In this document: piece by piece, positions 1 to 10,573 of the stretch
How the letters are laid out: each line of letters starts with the position of its first letter
How positions within the stretch are numbered: the first letter of the stretch is position 1
Assembly (NCBI GenBank): GCA_029204225.1
Contig: MU832149.1
Coordinates: forward strand, 20,695 to 84,694
Source: Diphasiastrum complanatum
Lineage: Eukaryota; Streptophyta; Lycopodiopsida; Lycopodiales; Lycopodiaceae
DNA length: 64,000 nucleotides
Direction: 5' to 3'
Notes under the pieces: generated by a model
Told to the model about the DNA's origin: nothing
The model's database searches: none
What the model saw: the letters and a program-made list of their open reading frames with translations, nothing else
Position numbers and translations under genes: made by a program

Positions 1-34
1 GATTCGGTCGGGTTTTTAAATCATATTCTCAACT
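1..34 (+). repeat. 3' end of 5' LTR (copia)
   Basis: These bases are repeated at 1764-1797, the end of the 3' LTR. They end in CTCAACT directly before the primer binding site. Only the last 34 bases of this LTR are in the window. Confidence 0.8.
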
Positions 35-46
35 TGGTATTAGAGC
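35..46 (+). other. tRNA primer binding site (copia)
   Basis: TGGTATTAGAGC differs by one base from the TGGTATCAGAGC that plant copia elements use to pair with initiator tRNA-Met. It directly follows the LTR end. Confidence 0.8.
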
Positions 47-216
47 CCTTGGTGGCTACAATCACCGGACAAGAACAGAGAGCTACGAATTCATGGCGGT
101 TTGTTGGCTGGGTAGCACAAAACCGAGTCTATGGAGATTTGTGGAATAGCGTGAAACTGTAAGAGGATTTAGAGACAGAGGATTGTCGGCTGAAAAGAAA
201 TAGAAGCCTTGCTTCA

Positions 217-1470
217 ATGGCTAAGTGGACTATGCTACGCCTTATCATCGCCTTAGCATCTCATTTTGGGTGGAAGATCCATCAAATGGATGTGAAGTCC
301 GCATTTTTGAATGGTGACTTGGAGGAAGAAGTTTACATGGTCCAACCACAGGGCTTCATGGCAAAGGGACAAGAACATAAGGTGTGCAAGCTACGCAAGG
401 CACTCTATGGCCTCAAGCAAGCGCCACGTGCATGGTATGGACGGATTAACCATTACTTTCTTTCTCATGAGTTTGTAAGGACAAATTTAGATCCAAATCT
501 TTGTGTTCTTATTAACGAAGATAACATTGCCTTGATTGTACTTATGTTGATGATATTATTATCACGGGCAATGATGAGAATCTCATTCATTCTATCAAAG
601 CCAACTTGTGCAAGCAATTTGATATGACAGATATAGATCTTATGCACTATTGCTTCGGTGTCGAAGTATGGCAAAATGACAATGATATTAGGCTATGTCA
701 AAGCAAGTACGTACGCGAGATATTAGAGAGATTTTGCATGACAGAGTGCAAGCCTTCCATCACTCCTTGCGAAGCTGGTAAGAAGTTGTATGATAGTACA
801 CAGGTTGATGCTATTTTATATCATCAACTAGTTGGGAGTTTGATCTATCTTACGACTACACGTCCTGATATCTGCTATGCTGTAAGTCTGATTAGTCAAT
901 TCATGTCATCACCCACTATGGATCATTGGAAAGCTGCGATGAGGATTTTAAGGTACGTGAAAGGTACACCTAACCTTGGCTTGGTCTACAAAAGACAAAG
1001 TACTTTACCTAAGTTGCAAGGCTATGTTGACATTGATTGGGCAGGAAATGTAGATGATAGAAAGTCAACAACAGGTTATGCTTTCAACTTTGGTAGTGGT
1101 TGTTTTTCATGGTCTAGCAAAAAGAAGGACACCATTTCTCTTTCTTCTACAAAAGCTGAATATAAAGCTTTAAGTTCTGCTACTCAGGAAGCTATTTGGC
1201 TGCGTAAGTTGTTGAGTGAGATTGGCATGAAGCAGGTACATCCTACTTCTGTGATGGCCAAAGTGGAATATAGTTGGCTAAGAATCATGTCTTTCACGCG
1301 AGAACAAAACATATTGAAGTGAAATATCACTTTGTGTGTGAAAAGCTACAATTAGAAGTGTTACACAGTGTTCTACGACATTACAAGTTGCTGATATATT
1401 TACGAAAGCTTTAAGTAAAGAAAAGTTTCAAACTTTTAGAGCTAAACTCGGCTTAGATTTGGTTATATAA
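217..1470 (+). pseudogene. copia pol remnant: reverse transcriptase (middle and C-term) and RNase H
   Basis: The reading begins within the reverse transcriptase at 'QMDVKSAFLNG' and continues through 'KALYGLKQAPRAWY', both hallmark copia blocks. The frame is lost at about 543: a single-base deletion falls right at the catalytic YVDD motif, which is readable only in the next frame. From about 606 the second frame carries the RT C-terminus ('LVGSLIYLTTTRPDI') and RNase H ('STTGYAF', 'SLSSTKAEY'). A second frameshift near 1255 moves the RNase H tail ('NHVFHARTKHIEV') into a third frame that stops at 1470. The element cannot make active enzyme. Its integrase and protease are absent, probably through internal deletion between 47 and 216. 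Confidence 0.9.
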
Positions 1471-1541
1471 AAAGCTTTTACTTATGATACTATCATGGAG
1501 GTATGTTCCATCAATAGAGTAAACCTTAAAATAAAGAGAGA

Positions 1542-1797
1542 TGTTGATCATTGAGAATAGCAATGATCGACTTATACAGTGCTTTCTAAATTTGACGGTA
1601 CTGCCCAATTCTAGAATTATCGGGTCGTCTTTCTTTTACGAGCCCTTTGAGTGCTCTTAAGTAATTTTATCCTTGTACTTGCTAATTAGTGTGAATATAC
1701 AGTGTGGAAGAGCAATTCTGTCTTGTCTTGTCTTGTTGCACTTGACGTTGTGCTGTGGTGATTGATTCGGTCGGGTTTTTAAATCATATTCTCAACT
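1542..1797 (+). repeat. 3' LTR of copia element
   Basis: The LTR starts TGTTGATCATTGAG after a purine-rich tract (AAATAAAGAGAGA, 1528-1541). It ends with the 34-bp segment shared with position 1-34. Length is about 256 bp. The termini TGTTGA and TCAACt are near-inverted repeats, as expected for an LTR. Confidence 0.75.
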
Positions 1798-2722
1798 CTT
1801 ATCACTACTGCAATTGGCATTTTGTAATTAAATATGACTTCAATTTTTTTGTAAAGCAAAAATTAGCCAAATTTCTAGTGTTGAAAAATCGTCTAACATG
1901 TGACTATCAACTGATTCTCGGATTATAGATTTCTTTTAGTTTCAAATACGAAACTGTGGATACTAACTTTCAACTTGTGACAAGTGATTTATGATTTCTG
2001 CAAGCTTGAACTAATGGATTGTGACTACTTTCATTAATACTGATTCTAAAATTGTGAATATTAAACCACAAAATCATGAATATTAATCGTGAATTATGAT
2101 ATTAAATCTTGTAATTGTAAATGTTGAATGATAAAATCATATATGTTGAAACGTGGGACTATGAAAATTGAATTCTGAAAACGTAAATTATGACATTTAA
2201 AGTATTGAATCTTGATTTCCATCAATAGTTAATGCTAAATTTCATAATCACTTTTGTACATCTTAATCATGAAATTGTGTAGTAATTCGTGGAATTCATG
2301 TATACAATTTAATTTTGAAATCTAAAGAAATTGAATGTATATATTGAATCTTGAATACTTAAGTACAAATTTGTGAATTATGAATCATCAAATTGTGAAT
2401 AGGAAATTCTTGTGTAGATTAATGATCACACCAATTGATTGATATCTTGTGGAAATGTGTTACCCTTGAACTGGACATGAGATCAGAGCATCTACATGTC
2501 TTTGAATTTGTCATTTCCTACCCACCTCTGAACACAATTTGAATCCAAGTCCAATCATTGAGACGAGAAAAAGAAATATCAATTAATAGTCCAAAGTTCC
2601 ATGAAAATTGGATTTACAAAGCAACTAGTAGGTTCGCGTCCATTACATTCTAAAATCAATAGATTTGAATTGCATACATTTTTAATTTAAAAAACACACA
2701 ACATTATTCTTCTTGTATGTTA
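1798..2722. other. AT-rich region without recognisable gene
   Basis: No coding signal was found on either strand. From about 1920 to 2420 the sequence is low in complexity, with many loose variants of 'TTGTGAATAT' and 'AAATTGTGAA', which suggests an old decayed tandem array. Confidence 0.6.
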
Positions 2723-2917
2723 TCTATATATACTAAAAGAAATTGGGTTTGCGAGCTGCGTGAGCTGCTTGGAAACCCAATTATTTTTTCCACTAAAAAA
2801 AGAGGCCTCAGGAAGGGGTAGGCCAAGGCCACGGGCAGGGGCTGGGACGATGGAGGTGGGGGTGCTAGCTGCCCACCCTTATATTTTGAATTTGCTCGCC
2901 CAGGGCATGCGTACTAG
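2723..2917 (+). mobile_element. short non-autonomous Helitron-like element
   Basis: The left end is A|TCTATATATACTAAAAG, which fits the plant Helitron 5' consensus beginning TC. The right end is GCATGCGTACTAG|T, which fits the CTRR-T 3' terminus. The inferred insertion lies between A (2722) and T (2918), and Helitrons insert between A and T without target duplication. The interior is G-rich (2815-2870) in AT-rich surroundings. A stem of AAATTGGGTTT-like arms sits near the left end (2741-2750 and 2773-2782). The 3' hairpin is weak (GCCC/GGGC), and no Rep/helicase gene fits in 195 bp. The call rests on the termini alone. Confidence 0.55.
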
Positions 2918-3950
2918 TATCTAACTAAAATCTTTTACACAAGGTTTCACCACACAATTCTTGTTCTTGTAGCTTATATGAAGGTTTTTGCTTATGTCCA
3001 TCTTTGTTCCAGGAGGGATAGGACCAATGCTTGGAAAATCGACAAACTATAGGAATAGAACTGGCAAGTTTTTTAAAAAATCGGCATCATAAAATGTTTG
3101 ACGATTTTTTATACAAAGCATCTATACCTTTTTACAAGTAAAATTCTTCAAAAAATCAAGAATTTTTATAAATTGCAAGTTTTTTTTAGGATAACTCAAA
3201 AGAGGTTTCCCGAGCACTCACGTGAAGTGAATTAAAGCTGCATTTTATATATGGTCCTCATGTATATTCTTGCAGTTTTGATTTGATTGGAGTAGAAGGG
3301 CTTTTCAACTCCACTTATTATTATTATTATGGGCATTGATTGGGAGGAGTTTCTCTCCTTCATTCCACCATTGATTTACTTTTGCTACATTTTACAAGAG
3401 CCTAGAGGGAAGAAGCGAGGTGCGAAGGGAAAAGACGAGATGAGAAAAGCAGGCGAGGATTTAGCGATCGTGGTAGGAGGTAAACGATCAATAATTAGCG
3501 TGAGCCCTCTCGCATCCGTGAAGACAAGGTATGATAAAACGTCTGCCTCTCACCAGTGACCAGCACAACAACATGCAAGCATAAGCTGCTGCTTCCTGAC
3601 ATTGACAATTGTGTAAAATAGTTTGTGTGCTAATATTCTATGCTTTCAGCTAAAAGAATCTCACTGTTAAAAAATATTTCAGCTCAAAGGATTCTCACTG
3701 TTAGGCAAAAGAAGGATCTTGCTCAATCGGCGGATGGCTGAGATACTGGGTCCAAAGACAGAGACCAGCCAGCTATACTTCAACACGATTTACGAAACGT
3801 GTAGGACCAAGGCTGCTGTAACAGAGGAGAGGAGCAAAAGGAAAAGGTTACAGAGATGTCGATCACGTGCTGATAGGAATAATGAGCCTAAAAGACCGTG
3901 GATCGACCATGACTGCCAGAGAATAATACGGACTACGTCTCTTGCATTTT
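2918..3950. other. intergenic region upstream of aspartic protease gene
   Basis: Short open frames such as 3329-3559 show no recognisable motif and have the look of chance frames. No other feature was seen. The last part may contain the promoter of the protease gene. Confidence 0.5.
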
Positions 3951-3958
3951 TATATATT
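3951..3958 (+). promoter_or_regulatory. possible TATA box of aspartic protease gene
   Basis: TATATATT lies 114 bp upstream of the chosen ATG (4065), a plausible distance for a plant core promoter. In this AT-rich setting it could also be chance. Confidence 0.3.
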
Positions 3959-4064
3959 ACTGCAAGACCAGAAGAGGAAGCATAATCTGGCAACTATTTC
4001 ACTTCTGGATTTAAGTGGGTCCTCTTGGAATACGAGCCGTGTATTCAAGCTTAGTTGGTTCACA

Positions 4065-5376
4065 ATGGCCCTGATAAAGGCCATCTGCTGCATGCGCTGT
4101 ATGTTGATTCTATGCTGTTTAGCAATTGTCTTGCATGCTGCATCACCATCCTCAACTGCAAAACAGAAGGTTAATTTGAGAACTCATCCGTCTATTAAAG
4201 ATTACAAGCATGGAGAGCATGCTGGGTTTCGAGTAGAGCTAATCCATCGAGACTCTCCATCCTCACCCCTCAGCGAGAAAAACTTAACTAGATTGGAGAG
4301 ACTGTGGCGAGCCGTGAAACAGAGCAAAGAGCGCGCTCATGCCATTTCCAAACCTACTTCTTATAATTTCGCCGATTATCCTGGCAAGATTACACCAAAC
4401 GGATTCACCACTCCCGTGTCATCTGATCAGGGCGCATACCTGATGATTTTGCAGCTCGGCAATCCTGCCCAGACCTTTCATTCCATTCTGGACACAGGCA
4501 GTGACCTTGTGTGGGTGCAGTGCCAACCATGTGCGGAATGCTATAGCCAGCAAGATCCTATCTTTAAGCACTTGCCAGTATGTTTACCAATATGGAGATC
4601 AATCGAGCACGATGGGTGACCTTTCAACCGAGACAATAACCTTGACTACCACCGGCGGGGGAAGGCAGCAATTGCCCAACGTCGTGTTTGGGTGTGGGCA
4701 CACTAACATGGGAACGCTCGGAGGAGCAGCGGGAATAGTCGGATTGGGCCAGGGCCCGGTGTCTCTCACCTCTCAGCTTGCTGCGCAGATTCAGAACAGA
4801 TTTTCCTACTGCCTGGTTAGCTTCGATGATGCTCCCTCTAAGACCAGTCCCTTGCTGTTCGGAGCTGCCGCGTCTCTTCCACAATCTGGTGTCAAATCCA
4901 CACCTATTCTCAAAAAAGGATCCACATACTACTACCTTTCTCTCAATGGAATCAGCGTGAATGGGCAACAGTTGAATCTTAATCTTGGAAAGGACACGAT
5001 CATCGATTCTGGAACCACCCTCACGCTCTTAGAAGGCAAGGCTTATTCTAAAGTCAGGGCAGCTTTCAAGAAGGCAATCAAACTTCCACCTGGAGACGGA
5101 TCTAATGCTGGGTTTGATCTCTGCTTTAACGTCAAAGGATTGAGCAGCTACACCCTTCCATCGCTTTCTTTGCACCTCACCAACGCTGATTTCAACCCTC
5201 CTCCAGAAAATTACTTTTTACTTGCAGATTCAAATACGCTTTGCCTCGCCATGGGTTCTTCTGGTACCCTGGGTTTATCCATACTGGGCAACTTATTACA
5301 GCAAAACTACCACATTCTATATGACAGAACAAGCTCCACTCTCTCTTTCGCGCCTACCAGATGCGACACGCTGTAG
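4065..5376 (+). pseudogene. nepenthesin/CDR1-type aspartic protease, intronless, internally deleted
   Basis: This encodes a secreted pepsin-family (A1) endopeptidase of the plant nepenthesin-like class. The ATG at 4065 opens a hydrophobic signal peptide ('MRCMLILCCLAIVLHAA') and a propeptide with 'ELIHRDSPSSP', typical of the class. The first catalytic motif DTGS is at residues 143-146 (4491) and the second, DSGT, is at 5005. The C-terminus ('ILGNLLQQNYHILYD', then 'FAPTRC') matches the family and stops at 5376. Just after 'QQDPIF' (about 4566) the frame shifts, and roughly 20 residues of the class-specific loop, with several of its paired cysteines, are missing. The rest continues in another frame from 'TCQYVYQYGDQSSTMGDL'. 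No donor and acceptor pair would restore this loop. It is therefore probably a recent pseudogene or an assembly error; the remainder is well preserved and shows no other stop. Confidence 0.8.
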
Positions 5377-5929
5377 TCAAGTAGCACCATGATTTGCAAC
5401 TGATCAGATCTTCTCTATCACTCAACATTTCCCGTTGAGCTGCTGAATATTATGATACATATCTTCACAGCCAACGCGTTCCTATTCTATCTCTTCTTTC
5501 TGCCGATCTCACTGACTGACATGAATGATGAGACTGGAAGTGTTGAAGCTCATGTATAATAAGTCCCCCGCCACAGCAGCTCCTCCTCCTTTTAAGTGAT
5601 CAATTGCGATATTAATGTGTGTCCTACATGTACACAAACACACACACACACACACACACTCAAATCTTCCATGAATGGGTGCAAATTGAGTTTCAAACAG
5701 CAATTCTTAAGCCATTATTATGCTATCTCATTTTCTTGTACAAATTTAATTGGATATAGTCTTATTTTCAGCCTCAAAATAGGGAGTTCTCATAATGGAA
5801 CTTTGAAAATATTTGCTCTAGGACAATAAACAGCTCTACCTTTTTATCTTGAGCATTCTCCCTCAAGAAATAGAATTAAGATTTCTAATGCTTTGTTCAA
5901 GATTAAAACTTTGAGTTCAAAGAGGGCAA
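5377..5929. other. 3' flank of protease gene
   Basis: No gene seen. It contains the (AC)n microsatellite annotated separately and probably the 3' untranslated region of the protease gene. Confidence 0.4.
5632..5660. repeat. (AC)n microsatellite
   Basis: About 14 AC units with one interruption (ACAAAC) near the start. Confidence 0.9.
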
Positions 5930-7400
5930 TGTAACTTTGAAGCTATAAAGAGAGTGCAATGTAACTTTGGTTGTCATAATGCAAAATTGTTGGTCTAAGT
6001 TGTTGAATATTCAAGTCCTAGAATAATCTTATATGACCCAAATAATTTCTTTCACTACCTAGATAGATACAATTAATTCAAATTTAATAGAGGACAAGGA
6101 AACACATCTTTGTTTCTTGTCGTTCCAAGAAATGGGTAGTCATGCAAGAAAGCAAATATGGCCAAATGTGAACTTTCAAGTGTCAAAATCACTAGTCCAA
6201 TCTAAATTTGAATAGGCTTCACGAGTGAGTGCCTCATCTTTATTTTCATCATGGCACATTACAAAGTGTTTGGAGTATTGAATATACCTCAAGACTCTTT
6301 GGAGAGCCTTCCAATTGGGTAGGCCTTAATTCGACATGTATTGTGACAATGTGTTAACTACATATGTTAAATCACGTCGGGTAAACAACATGACATACAT
6401 GAGAAATCCTATGAATGATTGATAGGGATATTTGCCAATCTCTTGTTGATTTGCGTCTGTCTTCAGGCACATGTTTTTGGATAATTTCAAGCCTGGATCC
6501 ATGGGGAACTCAATAGGCTTGTGGTCTTCTATGCCATATCTGCATAGTACATTATTGAGAATCTCTCCTAGTTGAGAAATATTTGGTAGCTTTGTCTCTG
6601 CTAATTTTAATGTCTAACAATAATTGTAACTCTCTTGAATCAATCATTTTAAACTCTTTGGATAGTAGAGGTTTTGTGTCATTTAATAACTAATTAGAGT
6701 TGCTAATGATAAGAGCATCATCATTATACAAGGCTATAATAACATAATTCGTGCCTTTGATAGACTTAGATTCATTTAAATCAACAACACATGGAATAAA
6801 ACTTGAGTGTAACAAGAAGTTATCAATTCTATCAAACCAAGCTCTTGGACCTCGTTTCAAGCCATACTAGGCTTTGTGTAATATGCAAACTTTGTGCTCT
6901 TGTCTTTAAAGGGCGCATGAAACAGTTACAATGACTGCATGGAAAACGAGCGTGAAACATTGCAGTTACTAAAAAGTACTAAAGTGAACTGTGGGTCAAA
7001 GTTGAAATATATAATTCTTCTTGTACATGCCCATTCAAGAAGGCTGTTTGGACATCCATCTAGTAGATTTTCAAGTCTTATTTTGCTGCTAAGGCCATTA
7101 GAGTTTTGATTGATTGAATGTCTCAATGTCATACTCTTGTTCGTATTCTACCACCAATCGAGCCTTCTAATTGGAAATGGAACCACCGAGTTTTAGGTTC
7201 AACTTGAATATGCATTTTGTATCAATAATTCTTGTTCTGGTTGGAGGCATAACAAAACTTTAAGTCCTATTCTTCATCAAAGATGAATATTTATTCTCCA
7301 TTGCTTGTTGCCATTTGTCTACATCAAATCTGGCAAGGGTCTCACATATAGTAGTAGGATCATCATAAGTCATAAATACTTGAGAAATGTATATATCATA
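5930..7400 (-). pseudogene. decayed Ty1/copia pol (RT and RNase H), minus strand
   Basis: Reading the minus strand from 7400 down gives the copia blocks in order. They are the RT N-terminus ('DKWQQAMENKYSSLMKN', 7300s), 'MDVQTAFLNGHVQEELY' (about 7050), and 'EHKVCILHKA' then 'YGLKRGPRAW' (about 6880). Next come a mutated YVDD block read as YNDD (about 6740), 'PMDPGLKLSK' (about 6490) and 'SLSQYMSN' with 'NWKALQRVLRYIQ' (about 6300). RNase H follows with 'SISWNDKKQRCVSLSS'-like sequence (about 6110), ending near 5930. Many stops and frameshifts interrupt it. No LTR or primer site could be placed with confidence. It is an old truncated copy unrelated in orientation to the copia element at 1-1797. 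Confidence 0.85.
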
Positions 7401-7825
7401 TTCATGCCTAGGTTGTGTTGATCTCAGGATTTAAAATTTGCTTAAAACAAGATCACAGATATGAATCACAATTACACCCACACAGAAAGCACTCTCCCAC
7501 ACCAAGCTCTCGTAGCAATAGTATTTTCCAGAATCAAATACATTGTACATATAGTTTCTTCTTTGGAAACCCATGCATGGCCCAAGTTGTTGTTGACGGG
7601 ACGCGTGTCCCGTCGACTTGCCTTGTGACGAGGCCAACTGTGCTAATCCATTGATCGGACCCACAGTACATTAACACATACTAACTCTCTCTCTAAAAGT
7701 AGAATCTAATTCTTCATATGCTCATGCACATAGCATCAAAGTTAACAAACTTTAAGTACATAAAGTTTTGATCTAAACTTATGAAATTTTTCTCTAACGA
7801 GTGACTTAGTGAAAATGTCAACTAA
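7401..7825. other. non-coding region with a GC-rich hairpin
   Basis: No gene recognised. An 8-bp perfect stem GACGGGAC / GTCCCGTC with a 4-nt GCGT loop lies at 7595-7614, inside a locally GC-rich patch. Confidence 0.5.
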
Positions 7826-8855
7826 TTGCGCAAAATTGCAGAGTCTTTGATGGTGGACATTCATAAAATTTTAGACAAGACTATAGTCCAAGGTGCTTGT
7901 GATTTTGCTGGTACTAGCAAAGAAGCATATGCAACAATATTCCGACCTATTAGAGAAGCTTTTAAGCAAGTTCGAATAAGAAAAATCTTATCCCAAGGTC
8001 ATATCACTTGAAAAAAGAGAGAAACACGTTAAACATAGGATAATAGAGAAGCTTATTTATCTTCACCTAGTTTTTGCTTGGAATAGTAAGCCAACAAGTA
8101 CATCCTCAAAGGAAGCTCTCTTTTGATTAGAAGATGTTTTATTGAAAGCAGGACTTCATAAGGGACATGTCAAAGTACAGAAAGATGAAAAGCTTCAAGG
8201 AAAGTCAAGAAATATGCCTTCTAAGCCAAGCATAGGAGGAGCAAAAGCACGTCAATTTCTATCAAACCATATAGGTAAGGCTTCTAGTATTCAACTTGCA
8301 GTCTGGAAAGATATCATTGATGCCACTTAGGACTTTGAGGTGAGAGGCTCAACTAGATTACTAAAAGTTGACGTATGGAGGAAGATTGACATTATGACTG
8401 AAATTTCAAAGAAATATAAATCTTTTGATATTGATAAGAAATTTCTATAAAAGACTTGTGTCGAGTTTGTTGATGCAGTATTAAAAGCATGGGGATCAGA
8501 TCACATCCTTCATTACATGGTTAGTAGAAATGACTAGAGCTGCTTTCATATATTTGATCTACACATAAGACTAACCCTACAATTTTGACATGTGCAACAT
8601 ATACTAAGAGATCATATAGCATTTTTTGCAAACACATATGGAAGCCTGAGTATCTGGTCATCACAAGGGATGGAGAAGTCACATTTGCAAGCGCGGACAA
8701 CATTTCATCGAAATACACAACATGGAGGTGAACCAATGAGAAAAGAAACTACATTTGTCAATCATTTTAGTGGTTTTTACCGCAAAGATCAAATTCAACA
8801 AATAACAAAATCTATAGAGTACAACAAGTTTAGAAAAGCATGCAAGTTTATATAA
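7826..8855 (+). pseudogene. unidentified transposase-like coding remnant
   Basis: One reading frame (phase of 8142) stays protein-like from 8142 to 8852 although stops interrupt it at 8328, 8448 and in the segment 8520-8590. It gives 'VDVWRKIDIMTEISKKYKSF', 'CVEFVDAVLKAWGSDH' and then 'HILRDHIAFFANTYGSLS' followed by 'SSQGMEKSHLQARTTFHR'. The last block resembles the '(F/W)SxQGxEKxH/N' segment of transposon-borne proteins in plants and animals, but I cannot name the family. The stretch 8520-8590 may be an intron: it starts GTTAGT, and the flanking pieces join as 'HYM|HILRDH'. A further piece (7826-8008) lies in another frame. Converging coding remnants follow on the minus strand. Confidence 0.45.
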
Positions 8856-8937
8856 GAAGAGAGAAAATAGAAATTGCTATACAATAGATTGTACTTAAAA
8901 TGCACAATATACATTGATTTTCATATAGCAAAGACAT

Positions 8938-10150
8938 TCAGTCCTCATTGTCCTCATTAGAATTATTAGCATCTCCAATGGTTGTGTTATCATGGAGAAA
9001 TTCTCAACTTCCAAATGGGTCTAGTAGATGTGCATTGTCTCTATTACCACTTAATTCTATATATGTAGCATACACTGAATAATGGGAGCTCTTTAAAGGA
9101 ACATTTTCAGACCCAAATTCTAAAATTTTCAAAAAAATGTGATCTTATTAGATCTAAAAAATTTATTCAGAAAATGCTTTGAATTGTATCCCAGCCCACT
9201 GTCTCTGTGAAACATGCTTGAATGTTGTTTGCATCCTCTTTTTTGGACAACAAAATCGTATTCTATAGACAACAGACATAGATGTTAAGAACTAGTACAT
9301 CTGAGGATATAATTGAACTCTTATATATTTTAAACTTACACATTCTTCATCATCTACAACAACAAGGTCTTCATCATCTATATAATGACTTCCAACACAG
9401 ACAGAGTCAACTATAAACTCCATTTTTGGAATACAAACAATCCCACCTGAGATTGGAGTCCAGTAAATTCTTCCTCTAAAGGAATGTTTTGGAGGTGGCG
9501 CCCACGTACATATGCGATTGCCCTCTACAGACATTCCTCACTAATTAGAAGCATTCCATCTTCTTTGAAATTGACACCGGAAACAAGGTCATTAGCTTCC
9601 AAATCTACAATATCTACAAATTCTGATATCGTAGTTGATAGCAAACACGGGACCTCGTCCTCCCGGTAATTGAAAAAATTGCACAAATATGTACTCGTAA
9701 TAACTACATCATCATTTATATAATATTTAGGAATATAAAAAAAAATATTTTCTATAGTAAGTCTCCTATGGCTTAGATGAACTGGAAGCAATGTACACTT
9801 TCTAAAGAGCTCCAGAATGTACGTTCATATAATCATTATCACCCTCTGGTGTGTTGATGAGGACATAGCTAGTTTCAAGGGGGTGGGCCATGTGTTGAGC
9901 TAAAAGGTTTAGCAGATTTAGTAGTTATAGGTTTTTCAACCTCAGGTATCAGGAGGATCAAATAGAATATAGATCTAGTTTGATACTCTATAAATCTACA
10001 TTTCCTCCTACAAACATTACAATATGTTGAATTCTTGAACTGCTTGACAAGCTTGTTGTACATCCTATCAAGCCTTTGTTTATGGGAGGGGGCAGAACGC
10101 ACAAGGTCATTATAATACATGAATGATAATGCATCAAAGGAAACAAACTG
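8938..10150 (-). pseudogene. unidentified minus-strand coding remnant converging on the previous one
   Basis: Three minus-strand stretches look protein-coding by composition. One (10150-9875) contains 'FVSFDALSFMYYNDLV' and a 'CNVCRRKC' cysteine cluster. The second (9791-9525) contains 'NDDVVITSTYLCNFFNYRED' and 'FVDIVDLEANDLVSGVNF'. The third (9534-9292) contains 'SGGIVCIPKMEFIVDS' and 'DDEDLVVVDDEECVSLKYI'. A possible acidic end, 'ANNSNEDNED' plus stop, lies at 8938. The pieces are in different frames, which fits either exons or a frameshifted pseudogene. No domain is recognised. With the plus-strand remnant at 7826-8855 it would form a tail-to-tail pair about 2.3 kb long. Confidence 0.4.
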
Positions 10151-10573
10151 CGGCTAGATCCCTGAATGTAAGGTAATGCTCATAGAACACTTCTGTGTTC
10201 TGTTAAGCAGCCTAGAAGACATGGAGGTATGGACGAAAAAAGGATTTAAAATATTATGTATTCCCCTCAATTCCAAACTCATCAAAAAACATTTAGTAAG
10301 ATTTCCTCGTTAGAATACGAAGAAGAAGCCATACCAGGCAACTGATATCGATTTTGTGCAAAAAGAGACAATAGGAATGAAAAACGGTGAAAATGGCATG
10401 GACGAAATCGATATTAGGCTTCAAGACCAAATCTCGCTTCTATGCGACAAGGTGTATTCTAGTCAAAATGGAATGAATAGGCCACGCACAAAACTAATAT
10501 TGCAAAAATCAAGAAAAAATACAAAAAATGCAAAAAATGGCCAAATTTTATACCCTTCCATTCGCGCGTGCGA

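Larger units (their letters stand above)
1..1797 (+). mobile_element. Ty1/copia retrotransposon, internally deleted, 5' LTR cut by window edge
   Basis: A 34-bp sequence (starting GATTCGGTCGGG) stands at 1-34 and again at 1764-1797, the expected arrangement of the 3' ends of two LTRs. A copia-type primer binding site follows the first copy at once. Between them lies only the C-terminal half of pol; gag, protease, integrase and the N-terminal part of reverse transcriptase are missing. The element is therefore a non-autonomous deletion derivative about 1.8 kb long. The 5' LTR begins outside the window, so no target-site duplication can be checked. Confidence 0.85.

Noticed and set aside
1798-2450. 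Possible satellite array
   Set aside because: The AT-rich motifs vary in length and order, and no fixed period could be set by eye.
3329-3559. 76-codon open frame starting MGIDWEEF
   Set aside because: It has no motif, no homologue I recognise and no promoter or splice context; it is likely chance.
4578-4584. GTATGT as an intron donor in the protease gene
   Set aside because: Using it would remove the conserved 'QYVYQYGD' segment, and no acceptor restores the missing loop.
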